The position numbers were made by a program, and so were the translations under genes. From assembly GCA_964505725.1 (NCBI GenBank), contig CAZDJK010000090.1:1-43936 (forward strand): a DNA stretch of 43,936 nucleotides, given 5' to 3'. Numbering within the stretch: the stretch's first letter is position 1; each line of letters begins with the position of its first letter. The notes under the pieces were generated by a model that worked only from the letters and a program-made list of their open reading frames with translations, had not been told where the DNA came from and ran no database searches. Of the stretch, positions 24,679 through 32,941 are shown piece by piece. This DNA is from CAVRJC01 sp964505725 (GTDB lineage: Bacteria; Actinomycetota; Acidimicrobiia; IMCC26256; DASPTH01).

Positions 24679-25531
24679 CCGACGGCGACACCGTCACGTC
24701 CGACGTCGTCGTCGCGGTCGACCCGACGACCGCGTTCCATGCGTTCACCGCGGAGATCGATCTGTGGTGGCGGCGCGGGCCGATCAACTTCTGGTCCGAC
24801 GCGCACCGCGTGGTCGAGATCCGTTGCGAGGCCGGGGTCGGCGGCCGGATCGTCGAGGTGCTCGACGACCACTCCGGCGACACCGTGTTCGAGCGCGCGC
24901 GCGCATCACGGCGTGGGAGCCCCCGGCGCGTCTCGCGTGGGAGAGCGCGAACGACGACGTCACCACCGAGGTCACGTTCCTCCCGGTCGAGGGCGGCACC
25001 CGGGTCACCGTCGAGCACCGGATCCCGGTCGGCGGCGTCGACCAGGGCGGCACCGCATGGAGCCGGGTCGTCCCCAAGTGGTTCGGGCCCTGGGTGGCGG
25101 CTCGTGATCGCGCGCCCCACGAGCAGCGCGACGTCGCGCGACTGATGCTCGGCGTGTACTACCGGCGTCCCGCGGCGGCCGCGCGTTGGCTGGCCGACGC
25201 GTTCGGGTTCACACCCGACGGCGACCTGCCGACGGGGGACGACCCGCTGCCGCGCACCGGGTACGGGCACCCGTGGATCGAGTTCCGTGTCGGCAACGCG
25301 CTGCTGCACGTGTTCCCGCTCGACGAGCCGGCCGGCGACGGACCGGTCCTGCACACCCACGTGCCGTGGGTGTACGTCGACGACCTCGACGCGCACTACG
25401 CGCACGCCAGGGCCAGTGGCGCGGTCATCGTGGAGGAGCCGCACCCCTACCCCGGTTCCCTGGTGTACGTGGCCGACGATCCCGAGGGCAACCGCTGGCA
25501 GTTCTCGCAGGCCCGTGTGACGCAGTGGTAG
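24675..25531 (+). pseudogene. SRPBCC-VOC fusion gene broken by a frameshift in a (GC)6 tract
   Basis: From ATG 24675 the frame encodes the first half of an SRPBCC (AHSA1/START-like) domain (VAVDPTTAFHAFTAEIDLWW, GGRIVEVLDD). At 24893-24904, after the codons for VFE, a (GC)6 run throws it out of frame. The rest of the SRPBCC domain (ITAWEPPARLAWE, VTVEHRIPVGG) continues in the frame two bases on, followed by a glyoxalase/VOC domain (FRVGNALLHVFPLDEP, DPEGNRWQF) to 25531. Removing one GC unit gives an intact 284-residue fusion. In the present state the first frame stops at 25143-25145, whose last base is the A of ATG 25145-25147 in the VOC frame (TGATG). The 128-residue VOC domain could therefore still be made. 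Sequencing error, mutation or phase variation cannot be told apart here. Confidence 0.8.
24893..24904. repeat. (GC)6 dinucleotide tract at the frameshift site
   Basis: Six GC units lie within the SRPBCC coding region. Five units would restore the frame. Such tracts are prone to slippage and to sequencing error in GC-rich DNA. Confidence 0.85.
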
Positions 25532-25578
25532 ACGCCAGTGGTAGACGATGGGTGCTGCGTCCCGCCGGGGAGGAACCG

Positions 25579-26013
25579 ATGGACAGGCCGCTTCCAGTCG
25601 TCGACGACACCAACCGCTACTACTGGGACGCCGCCCGCGATCACCGGTTGGTGATGCTGCGGTGCGGCGCCTGCGGGCACTGGGTGCACCCTCCGAGCGC
25701 GTTCTGTCCCGAGTGCCGGACCGGTGAGCTGTCGCCGGCGGAGCTGAGCGGCCGCGGACGCGTCTACAGCTGGTCGGTGATGCGATCGCCCGGGAACCCC
25801 GGGTTCGACGACCGCATTCCCTACGCGGTGCTCGTCGTCGAGCTCGACGAGCAGCCGGGCCTGTTCACGATCGGCAACATCGTCGACTGCGACCTCGACG
25901 ACATCGAGATGGGGATGCAGCTCGACGTGACGTTCGAGGACGTCACCCACGAGATCACGCTCCCTCAGTGGCGACCGGCACGCGGAGACCGTGCCGTCGG
26001 CGCGCGGTCGTGA
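25579..26013 (+). CDS. DUF35 / OB-fold acyl-CoA-binding protein, module 2
   Basis: A 144-residue DUF35 protein. The zinc ribbon is CGACGHWVHPPSAFCPEC, and the OB-fold reads GRVYSWSVM, PYAVLVVELDEQPGLFTIGNIV. ATG 25579 sits five bases after GGGGAGG (25567-25573). It precedes its thiolase-like partner, the reverse of module 1, and overlaps it in GTGA (26010-26013). It lies 47 bases after the SRPBCC-VOC reading frame in the same direction. The zinc ribbon is expected to mediate docking to the partner. Confidence 0.9.
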   Translation: MDRPLPVVDDTNRYYWDAARDHRLVMLRCGACGHWVHPPSAFCPECRTGELSPAELSGRGRVYSWSVMRSPGNPGFDDRIPYAVLVVELDEQPGLFTIGNIVDCDLDDIEMGMQLDVTFEDVTHEITLPQWRPARGDRAVGARS

Positions 26014-27161
26014 GCAACGCGCTGCGCGACCGCGCGGTCATCGTCGGTGTCGGGCACTCGCCCTGCTCGAAGGATCTGGGCGTGCCACCCGAGGCCTTCA
26101 CGCGGTCGACGTGTCTCGAGGCCGTCGCCGACGCCGGGCTCGAGCCCGGCGCCATCGACGGCATCGCGGCGATGGGCAGCGAGGGCGAGCCCTCGCCGCT
26201 CCAGATGATGCAGATGCTCGGGCTGCCCGGCCTGAGCTGGTACGGCGGTGCGCTCGGGGGCGGCGTGGGGCCGAGCGTGGTGGCCAGCGCCGCGGTGGCG
26301 GTGGCCGCCGGCGTGTGCGAGACCGCGCTCGCGTACCGCACCATGACCGCGCCCCGACCGGGGAGCGGGACCTACAACTACATGGGCGCGTTCGCGGGGG
26401 CGAGCGGCAACGCGTCGTTCACGCTGCCGTACGGCCTCGGCGTGTTCATGCAGTACTTCGCTCCGTGGTACCAGCGGCGGCGCAAGATCGACGGCGTGAC
26501 CGACGAGCAGATGGGCGCCTACGTGGTGGCGATGCGCGACAACGCGTCGCGCAACCCGCACGCGGCCCTGAACCGGCCCATCACCATGGACGACTACCTC
26601 GCGTCGCGCTTCGTGTGCGAGCCGCTCCGGCTGTTCGACTGCGACCTTCCGGTCGACGTGTGCGGAGCCGTGGTCGTGACCACGCCCGAACGCGCGCGGG
26701 ATCTCGCTCGCCCTCCGGTCTACGTCGCGGGGGTGTCGACCGGCACCGGGCCGCGCCCCGACATGATCTTCTGGCACGACTACGACCAGAGCGCGTACGC
26801 CTGGGCCGCGAAGCGGATCTGGGACAACGCGGGTTTCGGGCCCGCCGACGTCGACTTCGCCATGCTCTACGACGGCTTCGCGCCGCTCGTGCTGTACGGC
26901 CTCGAGGAGCTCGGCTTCGTGCCCAAGGGTGAGGCCGGGCGGTTCCTCGGCGACGGCGGGCATCTCGCCACCGGCCGGCTCCCGCTCAACCCGCACGGCG
27001 GGAACAACAGCGAGGGCCGGAGCCACGCGATCGGCCACGTGGTGGAGGCCACGCTCCAGCTCCGGGGCGAGGCGGGCCCCCGTCAGCTGCCGGACGCGCA
27101 CGCGACGGTCGTCAACGGCGGCGCGATCACCTTGTCGGGCGCGCTGGCGCTGCACAACTGA
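26010..27161 (+). CDS. Thiolase-fold lipid-transfer protein (Ltp2-like), module 2
   Basis: A 383-residue Ltp2-like thiolase homologue. It has the RDRAVIVGVGHSP start, the Gly-rich YGGALGGGVGPS in which the nucleophilic Cys position is Pro or Ser, LYDGFAPLVLYGLEELG with the conserved Tyr, and NPHGGNNSEG ... AIGH. The second Cys is also lost (VVNGGAITLSG). Without both cysteines a thiolytic reaction is unlikely, and a retro-aldol role like Ltp2 fits better. GTG 26010 overlaps the DUF35 stop. The P450 gene follows 70 bases on, so hydroxylation may feed this module. Confidence 0.87.
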   Translation: MSNALRDRAVIVGVGHSPCSKDLGVPPEAFTRSTCLEAVADAGLEPGAIDGIAAMGSEGEPSPLQMMQMLGLPGLSWYGGALGGGVGPSVVASAAVAVAAGVCETALAYRTMTAPRPGSGTYNYMGAFAGASGNASFTLPYGLGVFMQYFAPWYQRRRKIDGVTDEQMGAYVVAMRDNASRNPHAALNRPITMDDYLASRFVCEPLRLFDCDLPVDVCGAVVVTTPERARDLARPPVYVAGVSTGTGPRPDMIFWHDYDQSAYAWAAKRIWDNAGFGPADVDFAMLYDGFAPLVLYGLEELGFVPKGEAGRFLGDGGHLATGRLPLNPHGGNNSEGRSHAIGHVVEATLQLRGEAGPRQLPDAHATVVNGGAITLSGALALHN

Positions 27162-27182
27162 TGCCGCGCGCCGTCGCGTGCC

Positions 27183-27211
27183 CCGAGTTCGGCATACTGT
27201 GCCGAACTCGG
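27183..27211. promoter_or_regulatory. Perfect 12-bp inverted repeat upstream of the P450 gene
   Basis: CCGAGTTCGGCA (27183-27194) and TGCCGAACTCGG (27200-27211) flank a TACTG loop. It sits 22 bases after the thiolase stop and 21 before the P450 ATG at 27232, with a GAGGAG SD between. It may terminate the upstream transcript or serve as an operator for the P450-ferredoxin pair. There is no U-tract. Confidence 0.6.
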
Positions 27212-27231
27212 CGCCTGCGTGAGGAGCAGTC

Positions 27232-28449
27232 ATGAGCGACACCGCCACCCGGCCGGCCCACGTGCCCGAGGAGCTCGTGCGCCGGTTCGCCTTCGACTTC
27301 CGGGGGCCGGTCGACGACATCCATCCCCGTCTCGACGCGCTCCGAGGGGAGGGACGGGTCCTGTGGCTCGAGACCGGCATGGGCGTCGGCTACGGCGGGC
27401 TCGCGCGGGGCGCGTGGCTCTTCACGCACGCCGACGACATCCGCGCCGCCTTGCAGGCGCCCGACATGTTCTCGAGCGAGCACCACGAGCTCGGTGACGG
27501 GGCCGAGGAATTCATCCCCCGAATGATCCCCATCTTCATGGATCCCCCGGATCACACGAAGTTCCGTCGGATCCTCAACCCGCTCTTCTCGCCCGCGGTG
27601 ATCGCGACGATGGAGGAGAGCATCCAGACGAGGATCACCCGGCTCGTCGACGGGATCGCGCCCCGCGGCGAGTGCGACTTCGTGCAGGAGATCGCGGTGC
27701 AGTTCCCGACTCGGGTGTTCACCTCGTGGTTCGGCCTTCCCGAGGAGGACACCGACCGGTTCGTGGACATGGTGTCGACGCAGCTCCACGGCAGCAACGA
27801 CGAGGAGCGGATGGCCCCGTCGGCCGGCGCGATGGAGGCGCTCGCGACCCTGGTCGGTGCCCGGATGGCGGAGCCGACCGGCGACCTCATGAGCCAGATC
27901 GTGCGCCAACCCGTCGACGGCCGCGCGCTCACGTTCGAGGAGCTCATGAGCATCGCGGTGCTGCTGTTCCTCGCCGGCCTCGACACCGTCGCGGCCGCGC
28001 TCTCCTTCTCGTTCTGGTACCTGGCGCAGTCGCCTGCCAACCGTCGCGCGCTCGCGACCGGCGCGGTGCCCGCGCCCAAGGCGGTGGAGGAGATGCTGCG
28101 ACGCCACTCGTTCGTGAGCCCGCCCCGACGCGTGGCCCACGACCTCGAGTTCGCCGGCGTGGCGATGAGGGAGAACGACCCGGTGATCATCATGCTCCCG
28201 CTCGCGAGCCGCGATCCCGACGAGTACGCCGACGCCATGTCGGTGCACCTCGACCGCGACGGCAACCGCCACTACGCGTTCGGCGCCGGGCCGCACCGGT
28301 GCGTCGGCTCGCACCTCGCCCGGCTCGAGATGCGCCTCGCCTTCGCCGCCTGGCACGCTCGGATCCCGGAGTACGAGCTGGCGGGCGACGCCCTCGGCTA
28401 CGGCGGTACCGTGATGGGCGTGTCCACTCTCCCTCTGCGCTGGTCATGA
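27232..28449 (+). CDS. Cytochrome P450
   Basis: A 405-residue soluble bacterial P450. The I-helix oxygen motif is FLAGLDTV (about residue 248), the K-helix ExxR is EEMLRR, and the heme loop is FGAGPHRCVGSHLA with Cys357 as the iron ligand. The substrate is unknown; an actinobacterial terpenoid/steroid-like hydroxylase is plausible from the setting beside thiolase/DUF35 module 2. It starts at ATG 27232 after GAGGAG, and its stop overlaps the ferredoxin start in ATGA (28446-28449). That fixes the ferredoxin as the electron donor; a ferredoxin reductase is not in the window. Confidence 0.96.
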   Translation: MSDTATRPAHVPEELVRRFAFDFRGPVDDIHPRLDALRGEGRVLWLETGMGVGYGGLARGAWLFTHADDIRAALQAPDMFSSEHHELGDGAEEFIPRMIPIFMDPPDHTKFRRILNPLFSPAVIATMEESIQTRITRLVDGIAPRGECDFVQEIAVQFPTRVFTSWFGLPEEDTDRFVDMVSTQLHGSNDEERMAPSAGAMEALATLVGARMAEPTGDLMSQIVRQPVDGRALTFEELMSIAVLLFLAGLDTVAAALSFSFWYLAQSPANRRALATGAVPAPKAVEEMLRRHSFVSPPRRVAHDLEFAGVAMRENDPVIIMLPLASRDPDEYADAMSVHLDRDGNRHYAFGAGPHRCVGSHLARLEMRLAFAAWHARIPEYELAGDALGYGGTVMGVSTLPLRWS

Positions 28450-28637
28450 AGGTCATCCTCAACAAGGCGGCGTGCAGCGGCCACGGCCGCTGCTACTCGT
28501 TGGCACCCGAGGTGTTCGAGGCCGACGAGGAGGGCAACAGCGTCCTCCGGTTCAGCGAGGTGCCCCCCGAGCTCGAGGACAAGGCGCGCATCGGCGAGCA
28601 GAACTGCCCCGAGCGCGCGATCACCATCGAGGAGTAG
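28446..28637 (+). CDS. P450-associated ferredoxin, His-variant cluster
   Basis: A 63-residue ferredoxin. The cluster ligands are Cys10, Cys16 and Cys54 (CSGHGRC ... NCPE), with His13 where a standard 4Fe-4S ferredoxin has its second Cys. This CxxHxxC...CP pattern is known from mycobacterial P450 ferredoxins and usually holds a 3Fe-4S (or His-ligated) cluster. It is translationally coupled to the P450 and should deliver electrons to it in the cytosol. Confidence 0.94.
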   Translation: MKVILNKAACSGHGRCYSLAPEVFEADEEGNSVLRFSEVPPELEDKARIGEQNCPERAITIEE

Positions 28638-28685
28638 CGCCGGCGCTCCCTGCGCTCACTCCCGCGGGTCTGCGCGCGCCACCGT

Positions 28686-28701
28686 GGGAGGCGGTCCTCC
28701 C
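28686..28701. terminator. Short hairpin between convergent ferredoxin and esterase genes
   Basis: GGGAGG (28686-28691), a CGGT loop and CCTCCC (28696-28701) form a 6-bp GC stem in the 69-bp convergent gap. It could serve either strand. No U-tract. Confidence 0.4.
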
Positions 28702-28706
28702 CGCGC

Positions 28707-30227
28707 TCAGAGGCCCGACACGAGATCCAATCCGTCCCACGCGGCGCGCTCCGCGGCGAGGGGGTCGTTGTCGAGCCGGCACTCGTGGTCGAACACCATC
28801 GTCGGGCGGCGCACCGGGTCGTACACGGGCCACTCCGGGATCGCGGCGTTGGCCGGGTCTCCCGTACGGGCGAACGCGAGCCAGGTCTCGCTCATCGCGT
28901 CCGCCACGAGCTGCGCCTTCTCGTCCTTCTGCGCGATGGGGTCGCGCGGCAGGTTGTCGAACACGAGGGAGACCTCCACCGAGTGGCCGGCCTTGATCCG
29001 GCCGTCGCCCATCGGGCTCTCCCACTCGAACAGGTACACGTACGCCGGTGTCCCGGTCGCGAGGTGTCGCTCCGCCTGCACCAGCGACGGCACGCGGAAG
29101 CGGTCGCTCGTCATCGCGACGGCGAGGTCGGTCGGCGACCAGTCGGGGTGCAGCGCCCGGTACCGGTCGAAGAGCGTGTCCGCGTCCTTCCCGACCGACT
29201 GCGCGACGCGGCGCGCGGTCGCCTCGTCCATGGTGCCGAACTCCGGGTGGGTGAAGAGGAAGAGCGTCATCTCGTCGCGGTTGGTGCCGATCATCAGCGG
29301 CACGCCCGCGGCCGTCGGCGCCGCGTCGGGGTGGTACGGGTGGCGCGGGAGCACGGTGCCGTCGACCACCGGCCCGAAGCCATGGCCGTTGCCGCGGAAC
29401 GCGGCGCCCGCGATCGCCTGCTGTGCCTCGACGACCGCCTCGAACGGCCGCGCGCGTAGGTTGTCGACGGTCTCGGCCTCCAGGTGCTCCATCAGCGCGC
29501 GGGTGGCCGCGCTCGCGGTCTCGGCGGTGATCGAACGGACGCCGGGCCCGCTCATGACGATCGCACGGTGGAACAGCCCTGCCGCGCCGGGCATCGCGAG
29601 CAGCGTGCTCACCTTCATGCCGCCGCCCGACTCGCCGAAGATGGTGACGTTGCCGGGATCCCCACCGAAGCCAGCGATGTTGTCGCGCACCCACTCGAGC
29701 GCGGCCTGGATGTCGAGCATCCCGTTCGTCCCCGACGACGCGAGCGCGGGATCGAGCTCACCGAGGTGCACGTAGCCCAGCGCGCCGAGCCGGTGGTTCA
29801 CCGTGACCACGACCGCGTCACCGCGTCGCGCCAGCCGCTCGCCGCTCGTGACCGGGTTGGCGCCGCTCCCCGCGGTGAAGCCGCCACCGTGCAGCCACAC
29901 GAGCACCGGGCGGCGAGCGCGGTCGAGCCCCGACGTCCACACGTTGAGCACCAGGCAGTCCTCGCCCATGGGCATCGGCTTCGCCGTGCCCATCGTGGCC
30001 TTCATCTCGTCGGGGATCGGCATGCTGTCGACCGGCTGGGGCGAGGGGAGCCCGTAGCGCATGCACTCCCGTACGCCGGTCCACGGTTCGGGCGACACGG
30101 GTGGGAGGAACCGACGCGCGCCTCCCGTCGACCCGCCGTAGGGCACGCCGCGGAACAGGCGGATCCCCTCGCGGTCGACGCCGCTGATCTCACCGGCGCT
30201 GGTCGTCGCGTGCGGTTCGCTCGTCAT
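28707..30227 (-). CDS. Type B carboxylesterase (para-nitrobenzyl esterase family)
   Basis: A 506-residue carboxylesterase. The oxyanion hole is VWLHGGGFTAGS, the nucleophile Ser is in GESGGGMK, the acid is likely Glu in GTNRDEMT, and the His is in AGHSVEVSLVF. CLVLNVWTSG and DIQAALEWVRDNIAGFGGDPGNVT are diagnostic. I use ATG 30227 because GGAAAGGG is well spaced from it; GTG 30233 is too close to that SD. No signal peptide is evident. It lies 57 bases downstream of the cupin gene on the same strand and likely shares its transcript. It hydrolyses carboxylic esters of unknown identity. Confidence 0.92.
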   Translation of the reverse strand: MTSEPHATTSAGEISGVDREGIRLFRGVPYGGSTGGARRFLPPVSPEPWTGVRECMRYGLPSPQPVDSMPIPDEMKATMGTAKPMPMGEDCLVLNVWTSGLDRARRPVLVWLHGGGFTAGSGANPVTSGERLARRGDAVVVTVNHRLGALGYVHLGELDPALASSGTNGMLDIQAALEWVRDNIAGFGGDPGNVTIFGESGGGMKVSTLLAMPGAAGLFHRAIVMSGPGVRSITAETASAATRALMEHLEAETVDNLRARPFEAVVEAQQAIAGAAFRGNGHGFGPVVDGTVLPRHPYHPDAAPTAAGVPLMIGTNRDEMTLFLFTHPEFGTMDEATARRVAQSVGKDADTLFDRYRALHPDWSPTDLAVAMTSDRFRVPSLVQAERHLATGTPAYVYLFEWESPMGDGRIKAGHSVEVSLVFDNLPRDPIAQKDEKAQLVADAMSETWLAFARTGDPANAAIPEWPVYDPVRRPTMVFDHECRLDNDPLAAERAAWDGLDLVSGL

Positions 30228-30284
30228 CGTCACCCTTTCCCTTCGTCCCCTTCGTCCAGCCCCGGGCAGTCGCCCTGACCTCGT

Positions 30285-30878
30285 TCAGGAGCCCGCGTCC
30301 GTCGGCGCGAAGAACCGCCGGCCGCCTTCCTGCATCTTCGCCACGACGTCGGCGCCGAACTGCTCCTCCAATTGGCGCCCCACGTACGGGGGGCTCACGA
30401 CGTCGTCGAACTCGTCCCGATTCCCCTGGATGATCACGAGGAGCGCGCCGTCGGTGTCGCCGACGTTGGTGAACGTGCGCACCACGCCCTTGGGGACGTG
30501 CACGAAGTCCCACGGCTCGAGCGTCAGCGAGTGCTCGCCCTCGTCGCCCCAGGTGATCGCGAACGTGCCGCGGAGGCAGAAGAACGCCTCCACCGTGTTC
30601 ATGTGCGCGTGCAGCGCCGGACCGTTGCCGGGACGGCACTCCGCGATCGAGATCGAGATCGCGTCTCCGGCGTCACCGCCGACCAGCTCGGCGAACTGCT
30701 GGATGATGCTCCGACCCTCCATCCGGGGCGCCATGTACGAGTAGTTGCGGTCCGCGGTCATGAACTCGGTGACCTCGGCGGGCACGCCGGGCACCGACGG
30801 CTTCGGGCGGGGGGTGAGCCCCTTGAAGCGCACGACCCGGGCCTCCATCTCCTTGTTGCTCACCGTGGGCGACTGCAT
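30285..30878 (-). CDS. Cupin-domain protein
   Basis: A 197-residue protein with one cupin barrel (about residues 70-165). The first motif region is ECRPGNGPALHAHMNTVEAFFCLRG, with the usual metal-binding His pair and Glu. The second is LEPWDFVHVPKGVVRTFTNVG. This suggests a metal-dependent dioxygenase or isomerase, or a sensor. ATG 30878 (MQSPTVSNK) follows a GAGGAGG SD, so the longer in-frame start at 30962 was rejected. It is divergent from the secreted phosphoesterase across 184 bp. Confidence 0.87.
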   Translation of the reverse strand: MQSPTVSNKEMEARVVRFKGLTPRPKPSVPGVPAEVTEFMTADRNYSYMAPRMEGRSIIQQFAELVGGDAGDAISISIAECRPGNGPALHAHMNTVEAFFCLRGTFAITWGDEGEHSLTLEPWDFVHVPKGVVRTFTNVGDTDGALLVIIQGNRDEFDDVVSPPYVGRQLEEQFGADVVAKMQEGGRRFFAPTDAGS

Positions 30879-31062
30879 CGTGACCTCCTCGTCTGGCTCG
30901 GGCTCATTGTCGACCGCGCGTGGCGGGTCGTCCATTCCGCCGGGGTGTGTCGAAGGGTTCACCCGGACGGATCCCGTCGTTCACGCGCTCCTCGTCTCCC
31001 TGTCACCCGGGCGCGCGAGGTTGCCGGGCGGGAGGGACACTCACCAAACGAGAGGAGAGTCG

Positions 31063-32877
31063 ATGCGTTCGATGCTGCGTCGGAGAGGCCTCGCACCTTC
31101 CGTGCTGGCCGTTGTCATAGGAGTGTGCGCGCTCGCGCTCGGGCCCGGTGGCGCCACCGCGGGCGCGGTGCCGTCGCCGCCGACGGGCGCGACCACCACG
31201 CCCATCAAGCACCTGGTCGTGATCTTCCAGGAGAACGTGTCCTTCGACCACTACTTCGGCACGTACCCCGACGCGACCAACACCGACGGACAGCGGTTCC
31301 TGAAGCTCCCGTTCACCGGGCCGGTGAACGGGCTCACGCAGCAGCTGCAACAGAACAACCCGAACGGCACGAACCCTCGGCGCTACGACCCGGCGAACGT
31401 CAACGACGTCATCACGTGCGACCAGGACCACAACTACACCGACGAGCAGCGCGCGTTCGACAACGGCGCGATGGACAAGTTCCCGGCCACGGTGGGGAAC
31501 GGCACGTCCAAGACGCCTGAAGGCGGAACGTGTGTCGCCGGCGACGTCATGAACTACTACGACGGCAACACCGTGACCGCGCTGTGGAACTACGCGCAGC
31601 GCTTCGCCATGAGCGACAATTCCTTCGGCACCACGTTCGGCCCCTCGGCTCCGGGCGCGGTCAACCTCGTGTCGGGCGACACCGGCGGGGTCGACACCGC
31701 CCATATGGCCCACAACCCCTCGGTCGGCGCCGACGCCGACCTCGTGCCCGATGGCAACGGCGGCTTCTCGCTCACCGGCGACGCGCAGCCCTACTGGGAC
31801 GACTGCTCGACGCGTGATGCCGTCGCGCTCACCGGAAAGAACATCGGCGACGAGCTGAACGCCGCCGGGGTCTCGTGGGGCTGGTTCCAGGGCGGGTTCC
31901 GCCCGAGCACGAGCTACACCGACGCGCTCGCGGCCACCGGTCACTCGGGCCAGGCGACGTCCACGTTCGTGCCCGACGAGTTCAGCGGGCAGTTCAACCA
32001 GGCTCCCGCCGCGAATCAAGGGATCTGCAACACCGTCCACGCGATCGGGCCCGCCGAGAACGGCACCGGCCAGTTCGGGTTCAAGGACGACTACATCCCG
32101 CACCACGAGCCGTTCGAGTACTACGCGAGCACCTCGAACCCGCACCACCTGACCATCCCGACCGGGACCGACGGCCAGGACACGCCGGCCGGGCTCGCGT
32201 CGATCGGGACCGACACCCAACACTCTTCCCCGACGGGTGCGCCCCAGTTCGACACGCCCAACCACCAGTACGACATGAGCGACTTCGACCAGCTCGTGTC
32301 GGCCGTCGACCGTCACGCGCTGCCGAACAGCGCACTCCCGGCGGTCAGCTTCCTCAAGGCTCCGGGCATCGACGACGGGCACGCGCAGTACTCGGACCCG
32401 CTCGACGAGCAGCACTTCCTCGCCACCGAGATCAACGCGCTGATGCGCACACCGGACTGGGCCCACACCGCGGTGGTCATCAGCTACGACGACTCGGACG
32501 GTTGGTACGACCACGTCTACAGCGGCGTGCACAACCCGTCGCACTCGGTCGCCGACGCCCTCACGGGCACCGGCCAGTGCGGCAGCGGAACGCCGCTCGC
32601 AGGCGAGCAGGCTCGCTGCGGATACGGCCCGCGTCTGCCGCTGGTCGTCATCTCGCCGTGGGCGAAGTTCGACTACGTCGACCACACGCTGACCGACCAG
32701 TCGTCGATCACGCGCTTCATCGAGGACAACTGGGGTGTTCCCCGGATTCCGGGCAGCTACGACAGCATCGCGGGGTCGTTGAACAACATGTTCGACTTCC
32801 GCGGGTTCTTCGGCTTCCCGCTGAACGGGCTGCCGCTCTTCATCAACCCGACGACGGGCGAGCCGTCGTTGTTCTGA
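31063..32877 (+). CDS. Secreted phosphoesterase (phospholipase C / acid phosphatase AcpA family)
   Basis: A 604-residue exported protein. It has a signal peptide (basic MRSMLRRRG, then a hydrophobic core to about residue 33, likely cut after an Ala-rich site). The mature part starts with the diagnostic IKHLVVIFQENVSFDHYFGT. Later come FLKAPGIDDGHAQYSDP and HTAVVISYDDSDGWYDHV, the metal/phosphate site of the family, and RLPLVVISPWAKFDYVDH. The start at ATG 31063 has an AGAGGAGAG SD. It hydrolyses phosphate esters outside the cell, perhaps for phosphate scavenging. A 13-bp stem-loop follows its stop. Confidence 0.93.
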   Translation: MRSMLRRRGLAPSVLAVVIGVCALALGPGGATAGAVPSPPTGATTTPIKHLVVIFQENVSFDHYFGTYPDATNTDGQRFLKLPFTGPVNGLTQQLQQNNPNGTNPRRYDPANVNDVITCDQDHNYTDEQRAFDNGAMDKFPATVGNGTSKTPEGGTCVAGDVMNYYDGNTVTALWNYAQRFAMSDNSFGTTFGPSAPGAVNLVSGDTGGVDTAHMAHNPSVGADADLVPDGNGGFSLTGDAQPYWDDCSTRDAVALTGKNIGDELNAAGVSWGWFQGGFRPSTSYTDALAATGHSGQATSTFVPDEFSGQFNQAPAANQGICNTVHAIGPAENGTGQFGFKDDYIPHHEPFEYYASTSNPHHLTIPTGTDGQDTPAGLASIGTDTQHSSPTGAPQFDTPNHQYDMSDFDQLVSAVDRHALPNSALPAVSFLKAPGIDDGHAQYSDPLDEQHFLATEINALMRTPDWAHTAVVISYDDSDGWYDHVYSGVHNPSHSVADALTGTGQCGSGTPLAGEQARCGYGPRLPLVVISPWAKFDYVDHTLTDQSSITRFIEDNWGVPRIPGSYDSIAGSLNNMFDFRGFFGFPLNGLPLFINPTTGEPSLF

Positions 32878-32894
32878 TCACCGCTGCCGGCGCG

Positions 32895-32925
32895 CGCCGG
32901 GCGTGCGTACTCCGCACGCCCGGCG
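32895..32925. terminator. Strong 13-bp stem-loop after the phosphoesterase gene
   Basis: CGCCGGGCGTGCG (32895-32907) and CGCACGCCCGGCG (32913-32925) pair perfectly around a TACTC loop, 17 bases after the stop and 16 before the coaE start. It is followed by TAGCGTCCTCTCC rather than a U-run. A terminator is the simplest reading. Confidence 0.65.
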
Positions 32926-32941
32926 TAGCGTCCTCTCCCGC

